Positions 54,616-63,347 of a stretch of DNA of 64,000 nt are shown here, in pieces. The first letter of the stretch is position 1; every line of letters begins with the position of its first letter. The DNA comes from Arthrobacter sp. 260 (GTDB lineage: Bacteria; Actinomycetota; Actinomycetes; Actinomycetales; Micrococcaceae). The position numbers were made by a program, and so were the translations under genes. The notes beneath the pieces were generated by a model. It was not told where the DNA came from and ran no database searches. It was given only the letters and a program-made list of their open reading frames with translations. Location: contig NZ_JABFOE010000017.1 of NCBI RefSeq assembly GCF_013116745.1, positions 16,181 to 80,180 of the forward strand, in the 5' to 3' direction.

Positions 54616-56021
54616 GCCAGCAGAACCCGGAACCGATGGACGCCGAGGATTCAACGCCGGTAGGGAGCCAGTTCGACAGGTTCTCGGTCGAGAGCGTCTA
54701 CGCTGAATTGCTCAGCCGGGCGCCCGAGAACAAGATGGAACCCCGGATGGCACCGATGCTCAGGGCAATGGAGATCCTCGGCGAACCCAACAAGGCGTAC
54801 CCAATCATCCACCTGACCGGAACCAACGGGAAGACCTCGACCGCACGCATGGTCGAGGGCATCCTGCGTGCGCATGAGCTGCGCACCGGCCGGTACACCA
54901 GCCCACACCTGAGCAGCGTCACCGAACGCATCAGCATCGACGGTGAACCGGTCTCCGATGAGACCTTTGTGCGGATCTGGGATGAGATCCGCCCGTTCCT
55001 GGAAATCATCGACGGTGAACTGGAGGCGGCGGGGGACCCCCGGCTGACCTACTTCGAGAGCATCACCGTTCTGGCGTTCGCGGTCTTCGCCGACGAGCCG
55101 GTCGACGTCGCCATCATCGAAGTGGGGCTTGGCGGCATTACCGACGCGACGAACGTGGGCGACGGCCAGGTAGCCGTCGTCACGCCGATCTCCCTGGATC
55201 ACACCGAGCTGCTCGGCGACACCGAATACGACATTGCCCTGGAAAAATCCGGAATCATCAAACCGGGCGGCTTCCTGATCAGCGCGGCCCAGCCCCACGA
55301 GGCAGCCCAGGTGCTGCTGGAGCGGGCGCGGGAAGTAGGGGTCGAGTTCCGGTTCGAGGGCGTCGAATTTGGCGTCGAAACCCGGACTATTGGCGTCGGC
55401 GGCCAGGTGCTCTCCATCAACGGGATTGCTGGCAGATACGAGGAACTGCTGCTACCCCTGCACGGGGCGCACCAGGCGCAGAACGCAGCAGTCGCCGTCG
55501 CCGCCGTCGAGGCATTCATTGGCGGCGGGACCCGTGAACTCGATGCCGCCGTCGTGCGCGAAGGACTGAGGACGGTCACGTCGCCGGGACGGATCGAGGT
55601 GGTGCGCACTGCACCGAGCATCATCGTGGACGCGGCGCACAACGCCGCTGGCGCCAAAGCCACCGCGGCCGCAGTCAAGGAAGCCTTCGACTTCAGTCGG
55701 TTGATCCTCGTGATCGGTGTGCTGCAGGACAAGGACGCCGCCGCCATCCTCGCCGAACTGCATGAGGAACTGGGCGGCATCCTTGAGGACGTCTGCCTGA
55801 CCCAGTCGAATTCACCGCGGGCCATCCCCGCTGCCGACCTGCTCCAAGATGCACTCGCGGCCGGGTTCGCCGAGGAGAACATCCACATCGCCGAACGGCT
55901 CGACGACGCCCTTGAGTGGGCGGTCATGAAGGCCGAGGAAAACAACGACCTCGCAGGGGGCATCCTCATCACCGGTTCCATCACGGTGGTGGGGGAGGCC
56001 CGCACCCTGCTGGGCAAGTAG
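54612..56021 (+). CDS. folC: bifunctional dihydrofolate synthase / folylpolyglutamate synthase
   Basis: Adds glutamate to dihydropteroate and then to folates, keeping them in the cell. 469 aa Mur-ligase family protein: P-loop [14 protein letters not shown] (about residue 72), the Mg/ATP segment [13 protein letters not shown] with the conserved Asp/Thr, [13 protein letters not shown], and an ATP-binding [11 protein letters not shown] overlaps the ileS stop (ATGA). In an operon with ileS, DUF4233 and probably ndk. Confidence 0.94.
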   Translation: MSQQNPEPMDAEDSTPVGSQFDRFSVESVYAELLSRAPENKMEPRMAPMLRAMEILGEPNKAYPIIHLTGTNGKTSTARMVEGILRAHELRTGRYTSPHLSSVTERISIDGEPVSDETFVRIWDEIRPFLEIIDGELEAAGDPRLTYFESITVLAFAVFADEPVDVAIIEVGLGGITDATNVGDGQVAVVTPISLDHTELLGDTEYDIALEKSGIIKPGGFLISAAQPHEAAQVLLERAREVGVEFRFEGVEFGVETRTIGVGGQVLSINGIAGRYEELLLPLHGAHQAQNAAVAVAAVEAFIGGGTRELDAAVVREGLRTVTSPGRIEVVRTAPSIIVDAAHNAAGAKATAAAVKEAFDFSRLILVIGVLQDKDAAAILAELHEELGGILEDVCLTQSNSPRAIPAADLLQDALAAGFAEENIHIAERLDDALEWAVMKAEENNDLAGGILITGSITVVGEARTLLGK

Positions 56022-56031
56022 GGGAGTGCAC

Positions 56032-56505
56032 ATGGAGCAAAACCGGAAGCGCCGTATGACCAAGGCGCAGCGGGAATGGCGACCGGGCATGCCGAAGAAG
56101 CGCCGGTCCATCAAGGTCACGTTCGCCTCGGTGGTCCTCACCCTCGAAGCACTGGTGGTGCTGTTTGCCACCCTCGCCGCCTTCGGACTGCTGCGCGATA
56201 CCATTCCACCCGCCCTGATTCTTTCGGTCGGCCTGGTGCTGGCGTTGGCGCTGGTGGGGGCGTGTGCGTTCCTGACCAAGCCGTACGGCATCGCCATCGG
56301 CTGGGTGCTGCAGCTGGTCATCATTGCCACCGGGTTCATCGAACCCACCATGTTCCTGATCGGTGTGTTGTTCGCCCTGACCTGGCTGTACGGAATCCGT
56401 ACCGGGATCCGGCTGGACGCGGAAAACGTCGAACGTGACCGCCAGCAAGCCGAATGGGAACGGGCGAACCCCGAGGGCGGGTCAGAGTCCGGACCTAATG
56501 TTTAG
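56032..56505 (+). CDS. DUF4233 membrane protein
   Basis: 157 aa with three to four membrane helices after a basic N-terminus ([17 protein letters not shown]). The pattern [20 protein letters not shown] and [20 protein letters not shown] matches DUF4233, which regularly sits between folC and ndk in actinobacteria. Function unknown. ATG at 56032 with GGGGAG upstream. The conserved position hints at a functional tie to folate or nucleotide metabolism but is not evidence for one. Confidence 0.88.
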   Translation: MEQNRKRRMTKAQREWRPGMPKKRRSIKVTFASVVLTLEALVVLFATLAAFGLLRDTIPPALILSVGLVLALALVGACAFLTKPYGIAIGWVLQLVIIATGFIEPTMFLIGVLFALTWLYGIRTGIRLDAENVERDRQQAEWERANPEGGSESGPNV

Positions 56506-56546
56506 TAGAGTTCCACTGGCCATACCCAACACTTTGGAGGACTTCT

Positions 56547-56963
56547 GTGAGCGCTGAACGCACTCTTGTACTGATCAAGCCCGACGGCGTGTCCCGCGCT
56601 TTGTCCGGGACCATCCTGTCCCGGGTTGAAGCCAAGGGCTACACCCTGGTTGATCTGAAGATGGTTTCGGCCACCCGCGCGATGCTCGAAGAGCACTACG
56701 AGGAGCACGTCGGCAAGCCCTTCTTCGAACCACTCGTTGAGTTCATGCTCAGCGGCCCCATCGTCGCTGCCATCTTCGAGGGCGAGCGGGTCATCGAGGG
56801 GTTCCGGTCTCTCGCCGGCGCCACCGAGCCTACGGCCGCCGCTCCCGGTACCATCCGTGGCGATCTGGGCCGGGACTGGGGCCTGAAGGTGCAGCAGAAC
56901 CTGGTCCATGGTTCGGACTCGGCTGAATCGGCCGAGCGCGAAATGGGTATCTGGTTCGCCTGA
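56547..56963 (+). CDS. ndk: nucleoside diphosphate kinase
   Basis: Balances nucleoside triphosphate pools by phosphate transfer through a histidine. 138 aa; opens [14 protein letters not shown], has the catalytic histidine in [16 protein letters not shown] (about residue 120), and is the normal length for bacterial Ndk. GTG start with GGAGG upstream. Last gene of the ileS-folC-DUF4233-ndk series, with a 41 bp gap that could hold an additional promoter. Confidence 0.95.
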   Translation: MSAERTLVLIKPDGVSRALSGTILSRVEAKGYTLVDLKMVSATRAMLEEHYEEHVGKPFFEPLVEFMLSGPIVAAIFEGERVIEGFRSLAGATEPTAAAPGTIRGDLGRDWGLKVQQNLVHGSDSAESAEREMGIWFA

Positions 56964-57022
56964 GCACCAACTCACCGGATTCTACCCGGGGCGCCGGAAG
57001 GTGCCTCGGGTAACCGATGTTG

Positions 57023-57028
57023 TAGCGT
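57023..57028 (+). promoter_or_regulatory. -10 element, leaderless promoter of the aldo/keto reductase gene
   Basis: TAGCGT followed by AGTCCC and the ATG at 57035. Confidence 0.45.
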
Positions 57029-57034
57029 AGTCCC

Positions 57035-57997
57035 ATGACTGAATATCGCAGACTTGGCAACTCCGGACTGAACGTTTCAGTGGTAGGGCTCGGGTGCAAC
57101 AACCTGGGCCGCGCCGGAACGCCCACCGAGACGCAGCGTGGTACCAACGCCGTCATCGGAGCGGCCATCGATGCGGGAATCAACTTCTTCGACGTGGCCG
57201 ATTCCTACGGGAAAACTCCCGGTCTGAGCGAGGAGATGCTGGGCAAGGCCCTCGTCAAGAACCGCGACGACGTGCTCATCGCCACCAAGTTCGGGCTGGA
57301 CCTCAAGGGCGCCAACGGTCCGGATTGGGGTGCGCGCGGATCGCGCCGCTACATCATGAAGGCCGTCGACGCGTCACTGCGGCGCCTGGGCACCGACTGG
57401 ATCGACCTGTACCAGTTCCACGCCCCGGACCCGCTGACGCCCATCGACGAGACCCTTTCGGCGCTGGACGCCCTCGTCACCAGTGGCAAGGTCAGGTACA
57501 TCGGCCACTCCAACCGGGCTGGCTGGCAGATTGCCGAGGCCGAGTTCGTGGCCCAGCTCGGCGGATACACCCCCTTCATTTCCGCCCAGAACCACTGGAA
57601 CCTCCTCGAGCGCAAGATCGAAGCCGAGGTGGTCCCCGCAGCCGAGGCCTACGGGATCGGCATGCTCCCCTTCTTCCCCCTCGCCAACGGCCTGCTGACC
57701 GGCAAGTACAGTGCCTCAAAGGTTCCCGCGGGCAGCAGACTCACCCACTCCCGCACCAACCTGCTGGACGGCGCCGACTGGGACCAGCTCGCCGACTTCG
57801 GAGCTTTCGCGAGGGCCCGGGACCTGACCGAGCTGCAGGTGGCTTTCTCCTGGCTGGCCGCCCAGCCGTCAGTCGCCTCGGTCATCGCCGGCGCCACCAA
57901 ACCGGAACAGATCGAGCAGAATGCCCAAGCCGTGTGCTGGGTGCCGTCAGAAACGGAGCTGCAGGAACTCGACCGCATCTTCCCCCGCGCCGCCTAG
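57035..57997 (+). CDS. aldo/keto reductase
   Basis: 320 aa TIM-barrel NADPH reductase. Catalytic residues fit the family: D and Y in FFDVADSYGKTPG (about residues 50-57), K in LIATKFGLDL (about 85), and H in YQFHAPDP (about 129). Closest in appearance to the YghZ/Gcy-like AKR group that reduces aldehydes such as methylglyoxal; substrate unproven. A leaderless start is likely. Single gene between ndk and the convergent SDR. Confidence 0.9.
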   Translation: MTEYRRLGNSGLNVSVVGLGCNNLGRAGTPTETQRGTNAVIGAAIDAGINFFDVADSYGKTPGLSEEMLGKALVKNRDDVLIATKFGLDLKGANGPDWGARGSRRYIMKAVDASLRRLGTDWIDLYQFHAPDPLTPIDETLSALDALVTSGKVRYIGHSNRAGWQIAEAEFVAQLGGYTPFISAQNHWNLLERKIEAEVVPAAEAYGIGMLPFFPLANGLLTGKYSASKVPAGSRLTHSRTNLLDGADWDQLADFGAFARARDLTELQVAFSWLAAQPSVASVIAGATKPEQIEQNAQAVCWVPSETELQELDRIFPRAA

Positions 57998-58054
57998 GCC
58001 GGCCGACTGACGCCTGACCGGGCACCGAGGAACCAGGACTGAGCAGGGCAGTGG

Positions 58055-58819
58055 TCAATCCATGACCAGCCCGCCATCAACCACCAGATTCTGTCCGGTC
58101 ACGGATCGGGCCCAGGGCGAGGCGAAGAAGAGAACAGCGGCGGCGAACTCCTGCGGCGTGGTCACCCGCCCCAGCGGTGTTGATGCTGCGATGAAATCGA
58201 AGACCTCCTCAGGGGTCGCGGCGCTGGCGTCAGTGGTGCGCAGCAGGCCCCCGGAGACCATATTGACTGTGATGTTCTGGGGTCCGAGGTCTTTCGCCAA
58301 GGTTCGGGTCAGCGATAGGAGCGCCGCCTTCGCCGCGGTGTAGTCGTGATACGGCACCACAGGGTTCTGGAACAGGTTAGTGCCGATGTTGATGATGCGC
58401 CCGAATTGATGCTGGCGCATTCCCGGAAGTGCTGCCTGTGTGGTGTTGATCCCGGCCCTGACGCTGCCGGCGAACTGGGAGCTGAACTCGTCCCAACTGA
58501 TCTCCGCTGCGGTGGAGCGCGCGTCGCCATTGAAAGTGAATGATGCCAGCGCGTTGTTCACCACAGTGGTGACTGGGGCTCCGAAGTGCTCGCGCGCCCG
58601 TTCGAGCAGGTCGCCGACCTGCAAAGGGTCAGTCACATCCGCGGCTCCAGCCCACGCCCGTGCCGGACCGATCTGGGCGGCGAGCTCGTGGGCCCGGTCT
58701 GCGCTGGTCCGGTAGTTGATGACTACGCGGGAGCCTTCAGCCGAGAATGCCTCGACGATGCTGCGGCCCAGGCCCCGACCGCCTCCGGTAACCAGGACAA
58801 TTTGTTCGGTGAGTTGCAT
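58055..58819 (-). CDS. short-chain dehydrogenase/reductase under a TPP riboswitch
   Basis: 254 aa SDR with VLVTGGGRGLGRSIVEAF at the N-terminus, TTVVNNALA, and the active-site pair in YTAAK (HDYTAAKAALLSLTR). The serine normally 13 residues before that tyrosine is threonine (INIGTNLFQNPVVPY), a feature of a distinct 3-oxoacyl-ACP-reductase-like subgroup. It stands alone, 68 bp downstream of a TPP riboswitch, so its expression should fall when thiamine pyrophosphate is plentiful. This suggests a role in thiamine precursor synthesis, salvage or uptake, none of which is described for SDRs to my knowledge. Confidence 0.85.
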   Translation of the reverse strand: MQLTEQIVLVTGGGRGLGRSIVEAFSAEGSRVVINYRTSADRAHELAAQIGPARAWAGAADVTDPLQVGDLLERAREHFGAPVTTVVNNALASFTFNGDARSTAAEISWDEFSSQFAGSVRAGINTTQAALPGMRQHQFGRIINIGTNLFQNPVVPYHDYTAAKAALLSLTRTLAKDLGPQNITVNMVSGGLLRTTDASAATPEEVFDFIAASTPLGRVTTPQEFAAAVLFFASPWARSVTGQNLVVDGGLVMD

Positions 58820-58887
58820 GGATTACCCCATCTGACATTGTGTGAAATTGGGGCGAAAAGACGCATGAACTGACCAAAAAGGCCTGA

Positions 58888-58970
58888 TGGACATCCCTTC
58901 GCCAGTTCGAACTGGATCAGGTTCAACGGGTGTCATCTCAGCCAGCATCAAACCGGCACCCCGTGTCGCT
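58888..58970 (-). promoter_or_regulatory. TPP riboswitch (THI element) before the SDR gene
   Basis: Read leftward: GACACGGGGTGC, then GGCTGAGATGACACCCGTTG, AACCTGATCCAGTTCGAACTGG and CGAAGGGATGTC in order, the hallmarks of the TPP aptamer. The outer P1 ends GACA and TGTC pair. How it controls the gene (attenuation or ribosome access) is not clear from the 68 bp downstream. Confidence 0.93.
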
Positions 58971-59064
58971 CCCCATACAGTAACCACGGAGTAGGCCGCA
59001 GCGCTACCTGATAGGCCAGGAGGCGAATTTGTGGAGGTTCGGGGCGGAGCGGTTAGGGTGGTGA

Positions 59065-59154
59065 CCATGGCACGGGGTGCTGCTCATCAGGAGCAGCTGA
59101 GAATCTACACCCGTTGAACCTGATCTAGTTCGAACTAGCGAAGGGATGTCGTGG
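59065..59154 (+). promoter_or_regulatory. TPP riboswitch (THI element) before thiM
   Basis: Contains CACGGGGTGCTGCTC, GCTGAGAATCTACACCCGTTG, AACCTGATCTAGTTCGAAC and GCGAAGGGATGTC. P1 arms CCATGGCA (59065-59072) and TGTCGTGG (59147-59154) pair, ending one base before the thiM ATG; the ribosome site AAGGGA is within the aptamer. TPP binding should therefore block translation directly. Confidence 0.94.
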
Positions 59155-59988
59155 ATGACTGTTCGTCATGCATCATCTGATTGTGCCCAACTCCTCGCCG
59201 AGCTGCGGAAAGAATCTCCGTTGGTCCAGTGTCTGACCAACGCCGTGGTGACCAACTTCACCGCCAACGTCCTTCTCGCCGTGGGTGCTGCGCCCGCCAT
59301 GGTGGATGTTCCTGCGGAAGCCAGCCAGTTCGCCTCCGTCGCGTCGGGGATCCTTATCAATCTGGGGACCCCCCACAGGGACCAGCAGACGGCGATGACC
59401 GAAGCCGTGGTTGCCGCGAATGCCGCCGGAACGCCGTGGGTGCTGGACCCGGTGGCCGTCGGATTCCTCTCTGTCCGAACTGAGCTTGCCGATGCGCTGA
59501 CGGCACGAAATCCGCGGATTATCCGGGGGAATGCCTCCGAGATCCTCGCGCTGGCGGGTGCTGGCTCCGGCGGCCGCGGAGTCGATTCCACCGACGATCC
59601 GCTGGATGCCCGGGACGCGGCCCGGGCACTCGCGCAGTCGACGTCGTCGGCGGTGGCCATTTCAGGCGCCCACGATTTCGTGGTTGGCCCGGAGGGGGAT
59701 GCCGTCGTCGTAGCGAACGGGAATGCCCTGCTGACGAAGGTGACGGGTGGCGGCTGCGCGCTGGGGGCCGTCATGGCTGCCTTCGCCTCCCTGACCGACG
59801 ACGCTGTCCTCGCGGCCACTGCGGCAACCGGAGTGTACACAGTTGCAGCGGAGCAAGCGGCTGCGCGGGCGCACGGGCCAGGAAGCTTCGCCGTCGAATT
59901 CCTCGACCGGCTGGCGGCCGTCACCCCCGAGGACGTCGCAACGGGTTTGAATCTCCGCGCGGTGAGCGTATCGGACAGCGCGCGATGA
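59155..59988 (+). CDS. thiM: hydroxyethylthiazole kinase
   Basis: Phosphorylates 4-methyl-5-(2-hydroxyethyl)thiazole, the salvage route to the thiazole half of thiamine. 277 aa ribokinase-like protein: [37 protein letters not shown], and [15 protein letters not shown] for substrate and ATP binding. The ATG at 59155 was chosen because AAGGGA is eight bases upstream; an earlier ATG at 59146 lies in the riboswitch 3' end. First gene of thiM-thiE-thiD. Regulated by the TPP riboswitch. Confidence 0.94.
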   Translation: MTVRHASSDCAQLLAELRKESPLVQCLTNAVVTNFTANVLLAVGAAPAMVDVPAEASQFASVASGILINLGTPHRDQQTAMTEAVVAANAAGTPWVLDPVAVGFLSVRTELADALTARNPRIIRGNASEILALAGAGSGGRGVDSTDDPLDARDAARALAQSTSSAVAISGAHDFVVGPEGDAVVVANGNALLTKVTGGGCALGAVMAAFASLTDDAVLAATAATGVYTVAAEQAAARAHGPGSFAVEFLDRLAAVTPEDVATGLNLRAVSVSDSAR

Positions 59989-60656
59989 GTCGATGGAACG
60001 ACTCCGTGACTCTTCGGGACCATCTATCCCTCTACCTGGTGACTGACACTGGCTTGTGCCAACCGACGCCGGTAGCTGAGGTTGTTGCAGCTGCGGTGGC
60101 CGGCGGCGCGACAATGGTTCAGGTGCGCGACAAGAACGCGTCGACCAAGACACTGCTCCAGTTACTTCTCGCAGTTGCCGAAGCGGTCGGATCGACCGTC
60201 CCTGTGCTGGTCGATGACCGTGTTGATGTCTTCCTGGCTGCTCGTGTCCACGGGGCGCAGGTGGCCGGGGTGCACGTTGGTCAATCCGACCTGCCCGTCC
60301 AGTTGGTGCGGTCAATCGTCGGACCGGGTGCGATCGTGGGCCTCAGCGCTGCTAATGCCAGCGAAATAGGGACCGCCCACAATCTGCCAGCTGGGACAGT
60401 GGACTATCTGGGGGTCGGTGCCATCCATGCAACGGCCACCAAAGCCGATCATCCAGAGCCTTTGGGAATTGAAGGATTCGGGGCTCTGGCGTCCGGAAGC
60501 TCTTTGCCATGTGTGGCAATAGGCGGGATCGGGGTATCAGATGTGCGGCCGCTCCGCGACGCCCGGGCTTCAGGGGTCGCCGTCGTCTCAGCCGTCTGCG
60601 CGTCGGCCGATCCGGAGGCAGCGGCAAGGGAATTGGCTGGCCAATGGCGCTCCTAG
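59985..60656 (+). CDS. thiE: thiamine-phosphate synthase
   Basis: Couples HMP-pyrophosphate with thiazole phosphate to thiamine phosphate. 223 aa TIM barrel: [10 protein letters not shown] (pyrophosphate Arg/Lys), [12 protein letters not shown], and the [15 protein letters not shown] loop, followed by VAIGGIG. ATG overlaps the thiM stop by four bases (ATGA), and its own end overlaps thiD by 13 bases, so all three are translationally coupled. Confidence 0.95.
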   Translation: MSRWNDSVTLRDHLSLYLVTDTGLCQPTPVAEVVAAAVAGGATMVQVRDKNASTKTLLQLLLAVAEAVGSTVPVLVDDRVDVFLAARVHGAQVAGVHVGQSDLPVQLVRSIVGPGAIVGLSAANASEIGTAHNLPAGTVDYLGVGAIHATATKADHPEPLGIEGFGALASGSSLPCVAIGGIGVSDVRPLRDARASGVAVVSAVCASADPEAAARELAGQWRS

Positions 60657-61504
60657 AACCACTGGCCCTCCGCCGGATCCCCCGCATTCTCAGCATCGCC
60701 GGAACGGATCCCACGGGCGGGGCGGGCATTCATGCCGATCTGAAGAGTATTGCCGCGATGGGTGGTTACGGGATGGCTGTCGTCACAGCGCTTGTCGCGC
60801 AGAACACGAGGGGCGTCCGCTCGGTGCACACCCCACCGGCCGGGTTTCTGCGTGATCAGCTGGATGCAGTGAGTGACGACGTGACCATCGACGCCGTGAA
60901 GATCGGGATGCTCGGCGACGCGGCCACCATCGAAGTTGTCCATGAGTGGCTTCTGCGGGTTCACCCACAGCTGGTGGTGCTTGATCCCGTCATGATCGCC
61001 ACCAGCGGCGACAGACTATTGGCTGGCTCGGCTGAAGCATCCATGCGGGACCTGGTGGAGACGGTGAGCCTGGTGACACCGAACCTGCCCGAGCTGGCGG
61101 TGCTGGTGGGCGCGCCAACTGCCACGCGCTGGCCGGAAGCACTGGACCAGGCGCGGAGGCTCTCTGCCGGCGCAGCAACGGCTGTCCTCGTCAAGGGCGG
61201 GCACCTACTCACGGATTCGAGCCCGGATGCCCTGGTGGATATGACGGGATCGGCGGAGGAAACCTTTCAGGAGTTCCACGCGCCCCGAGTCTCCACGAGC
61301 AACACCCATGGAACAGGGTGTTCGCTGTCCGCTGCCGTTGCGACAGTCATGGCGCGCACGGGGGACTGGGGTACCGCCATCAGTGAGGTGAAGGAGTGGC
61401 TGCAGGGGGCTTTGACCTACGCCGACGACTTACAGGTCGGTGAAGGTAGCGGGCCGATCAACCACTTCCATCACCTATGGCCGGCAGCATCGCCAGGCAA
61501 GTGA
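60644..61504 (+). CDS. thiD: hydroxymethylpyrimidine / phosphomethylpyrimidine kinase
   Basis: Phosphorylates HMP and HMP-P to supply the pyrimidine half of thiamine. 286 aa ribokinase family: ILSIAGTDPTGGAGIHADLK near the N-terminus, VLDPVMIATSG, and the catalytic anion hole motif NTHGTGCSLSAAVAT. ATG at 60644. No thiC, thiG or thiS is present here, so this operon alone gives salvage of both precursors plus their joining. Confidence 0.95.
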   Translation: MALLEPLALRRIPRILSIAGTDPTGGAGIHADLKSIAAMGGYGMAVVTALVAQNTRGVRSVHTPPAGFLRDQLDAVSDDVTIDAVKIGMLGDAATIEVVHEWLLRVHPQLVVLDPVMIATSGDRLLAGSAEASMRDLVETVSLVTPNLPELAVLVGAPTATRWPEALDQARRLSAGAATAVLVKGGHLLTDSSPDALVDMTGSAEETFQEFHAPRVSTSNTHGTGCSLSAAVATVMARTGDWGTAISEVKEWLQGALTYADDLQVGEGSGPINHFHHLWPAASPGK

Positions 61505-61590
61505 AGACCTGCGCCCGCTCCGACACACCGGAACCGACCCAAATCCTCTCCCCGTGACATACCGTAGACCTAACACCCGAGAGGATCCCC

Positions 61591-62343
61591 ATGGCATGTG
61601 ACGGCTGCAGAACTTCGTCAAAATTGGATTTCGACTTCAGCATGGCCTTCCAGCCGATCTACGACGCCGTCGCCGGACGCGTGTGGGGCTACGAGGCGCT
61701 GGTCAGGGGCTTCGCTGGCGAAGGTGCCTACGACGTCCTGTCCAGGGTGTCCCCGGAACAGAAGTACCGCTTCGACCAGGACTGCCGGGTTAAAGCCATC
61801 GAACTGGCCTCACGACTGTTCCCCGCGGATGAGGAGCTGAAGCTCTCCATCAACTTTATGCCCAACGCCGTCTACGAGCCTGCCGCCTGCCTTCGGGCGA
61901 CGCTGCAGGCCGCCGCCCGCTTCAGGTTCCCGACGTCGGCAATCATGTTCGAGTTCACCGAGAACGAGGAGGTGTCCGACACCGGCCACCTCACGAACAT
62001 CATCACCGAATACCGCAAGCACGGCTTCACCACCGCCATCGACGACTTTGGTGCCGGTCACGCGGGGCTGGGATTGCTGGTCGATTTTCAGCCCGACCTG
62101 ATCAAGATCGACATGCTGCTGATCCGCGGAATCGACACGAGCCCGGCGCGCCAGACCGTCGTCGCCGGAATCGTCGATATGGCAGCCAAGCTCGGCATCA
62201 CTGTCCTCGCCGAGGGTATTGAAACCGAAGCGGAATACCTCGCACTGAAGGCTGCCGGAATTGGTCTGTTCCAGGGCTACTGGTTCGCGAAGCCAGCGTT
62301 CGAGGCGCTTCCGCCGTTGCGAGCCGTCCTGGTTGGTAGCTAG
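61591..62343 (+). CDS. EAL-domain c-di-GMP phosphodiesterase, stand-alone
   Basis: 250 aa, nearly all EAL domain. The catalytic set looks complete: EAL motif in YEALVRG, N in INFMPNA, E in FEFTENEE, DD in IDDFGAG, K in IKIDM, E in AEGIETEAE and Q in LFQGYWFAKP, so it should cut c-di-GMP to pGpG. The N-terminus has a short CDGC motif that could respond to metal or redox. ATG with GAGAGG upstream. It ends four bases into the convergent next gene. It is 14 kb from a c-di-GMP riboswitch. Confidence 0.9.
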   Translation: MACDGCRTSSKLDFDFSMAFQPIYDAVAGRVWGYEALVRGFAGEGAYDVLSRVSPEQKYRFDQDCRVKAIELASRLFPADEELKLSINFMPNAVYEPAACLRATLQAAARFRFPTSAIMFEFTENEEVSDTGHLTNIITEYRKHGFTTAIDDFGAGHAGLGLLVDFQPDLIKIDMLLIRGIDTSPARQTVVAGIVDMAAKLGITVLAEGIETEAEYLALKAAGIGLFQGYWFAKPAFEALPPLRAVLVGS

Positions 62344-62837
62344 CGGCTATCGCGTTTCGCCTGGCGTCGGGCCCCCAGGGAGCGGCTTGAGGCGTCACGC
62401 TTGACCCCGCCAGTGGTTCTTTGATGGGAGCGGGCGCGCCCCGGGCCGTCGACAGCCGGAGCACTATCAGGCGCCGACTGCGGCCCCGCCGACTTACCCT
62501 TCCGTGCCCGCTCCAGGCGTTCGAGCTTGAGCTCCTCGGCGGCAACATGCGCAACAGTGGTGAGCTCGGCGCTGACCAACGACAACGCCTCCTCGAACAC
62601 GTAAGCTCGCGCGCGTGCCTTGTCGGACCGTTTGGAGGCTTTCCCCCGGCCACCGGATTCGACAACTTTCCCTGCCGCTTTCCGGCGGTAGTTAGTGGTG
62701 TACTTATTGCGTGCACGCCGGATCCGCTTGTGAAGCGCCAGGAGTCCGTCCTCGTCAAGAGCTGCCAGCCGTTCGGGCTCCAGCTCCCGGATGAGATCAA
62801 GCTGCTTCTTCGTCAAAACCCACAGGTACTGCTCCAT
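62340..62837 (-). CDS. small basic hypothetical protein
   Basis: 165 aa, very rich in lysine and arginine. The first ~110 residues are helical (WVLTKKQLDLIRELEPERLA, LHKRIRRARNKYTTNYRRKA, VFEEALSLVSAELTTVAHVA). The last 50 residues are disordered and basic with prolines and serines. No signal or membrane segment. Conserved-looking in actinobacteria, and its charge suggests nucleic acid or ribosome contact, but I do not recognise the family. Last in a leftward pair after the HEAT protein, 51 bp away. Confidence 0.72.
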   Translation of the reverse strand: MEQYLWVLTKKQLDLIRELEPERLAALDEDGLLALHKRIRRARNKYTTNYRRKAAGKVVESGGRGKASKRSDKARARAYVFEEALSLVSAELTTVAHVAAEELKLERLERARKGKSAGPQSAPDSAPAVDGPGRARSHQRTTGGVKRDASSRSLGARRQAKRDSR

Positions 62838-62888
62838 CTGCCGATACTCCCACAGCCCCCGTTTGACGGGTAGTCGCCAACAGGTCTG

Positions 62889-63338
62889 CTACATGCGGCC
62901 GAGTGCTTCAGTGGCAATCTCCCGGAGCGCGGGATCCTGCGCACTTTCGGACACCTCGGCCACCTTGTCGCGCACCTCGGGGGAGAGTCCGGCAGACACG
63001 GACCGAAGAGCGAGCTTCTGCACCCCCTGATCGTCATCGAGCATGAGAGAGCCCAACACCCTGCTGGCCGACTCTGCCGGTAGCATCGCTGCTGCCTGCG
63101 CAGCTGCCACCCGCACCCGGGCGTCGTCGTTCACCGCCGCGGCAGCAACGACCTCCTCGGATTGATCGCTTTCTATCGCTCCGGCAAGGTAGGCGGCCTT
63201 GGCAGCAAGTCCGGGTTCAGCCTCGCGGACCAGGGTCAGCAGATGCGGAAGTGCATCTGGGCCAAGCCTCGACGCTTCGGGATAGTCCACCTCATCCGGA
63301 TCGAGGGCTGAACGGACATCCTCCATGGTCACTGACAT
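62889..63338 (-). CDS. HEAT-repeat-like small protein
   Basis: 149 aa made of three to four helical pairs of HEAT type: LGPDALPHLLTLVREAEPGLA, VNDDARVRVAAAQAAAMLP, LDDDQGVQKLALRSVSAGLS and DPALREIATEALGRM. Such domains usually mediate protein contacts. ATG at 63338 with AGGAG upstream. It lies 9 bp after the metalloprotease gene on the same strand, so it may be co-transcribed with it and could interact with it. Confidence 0.78.
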   Translation of the reverse strand: MSVTMEDVRSALDPDEVDYPEASRLGPDALPHLLTLVREAEPGLAAKAAYLAGAIESDQSEEVVAAAAVNDDARVRVAAAQAAAMLPAESASRVLGSLMLDDDQGVQKLALRSVSAGLSPEVRDKVAEVSESAQDPALREIATEALGRM

Positions 63339-63347
63339 GGCGCTCTC

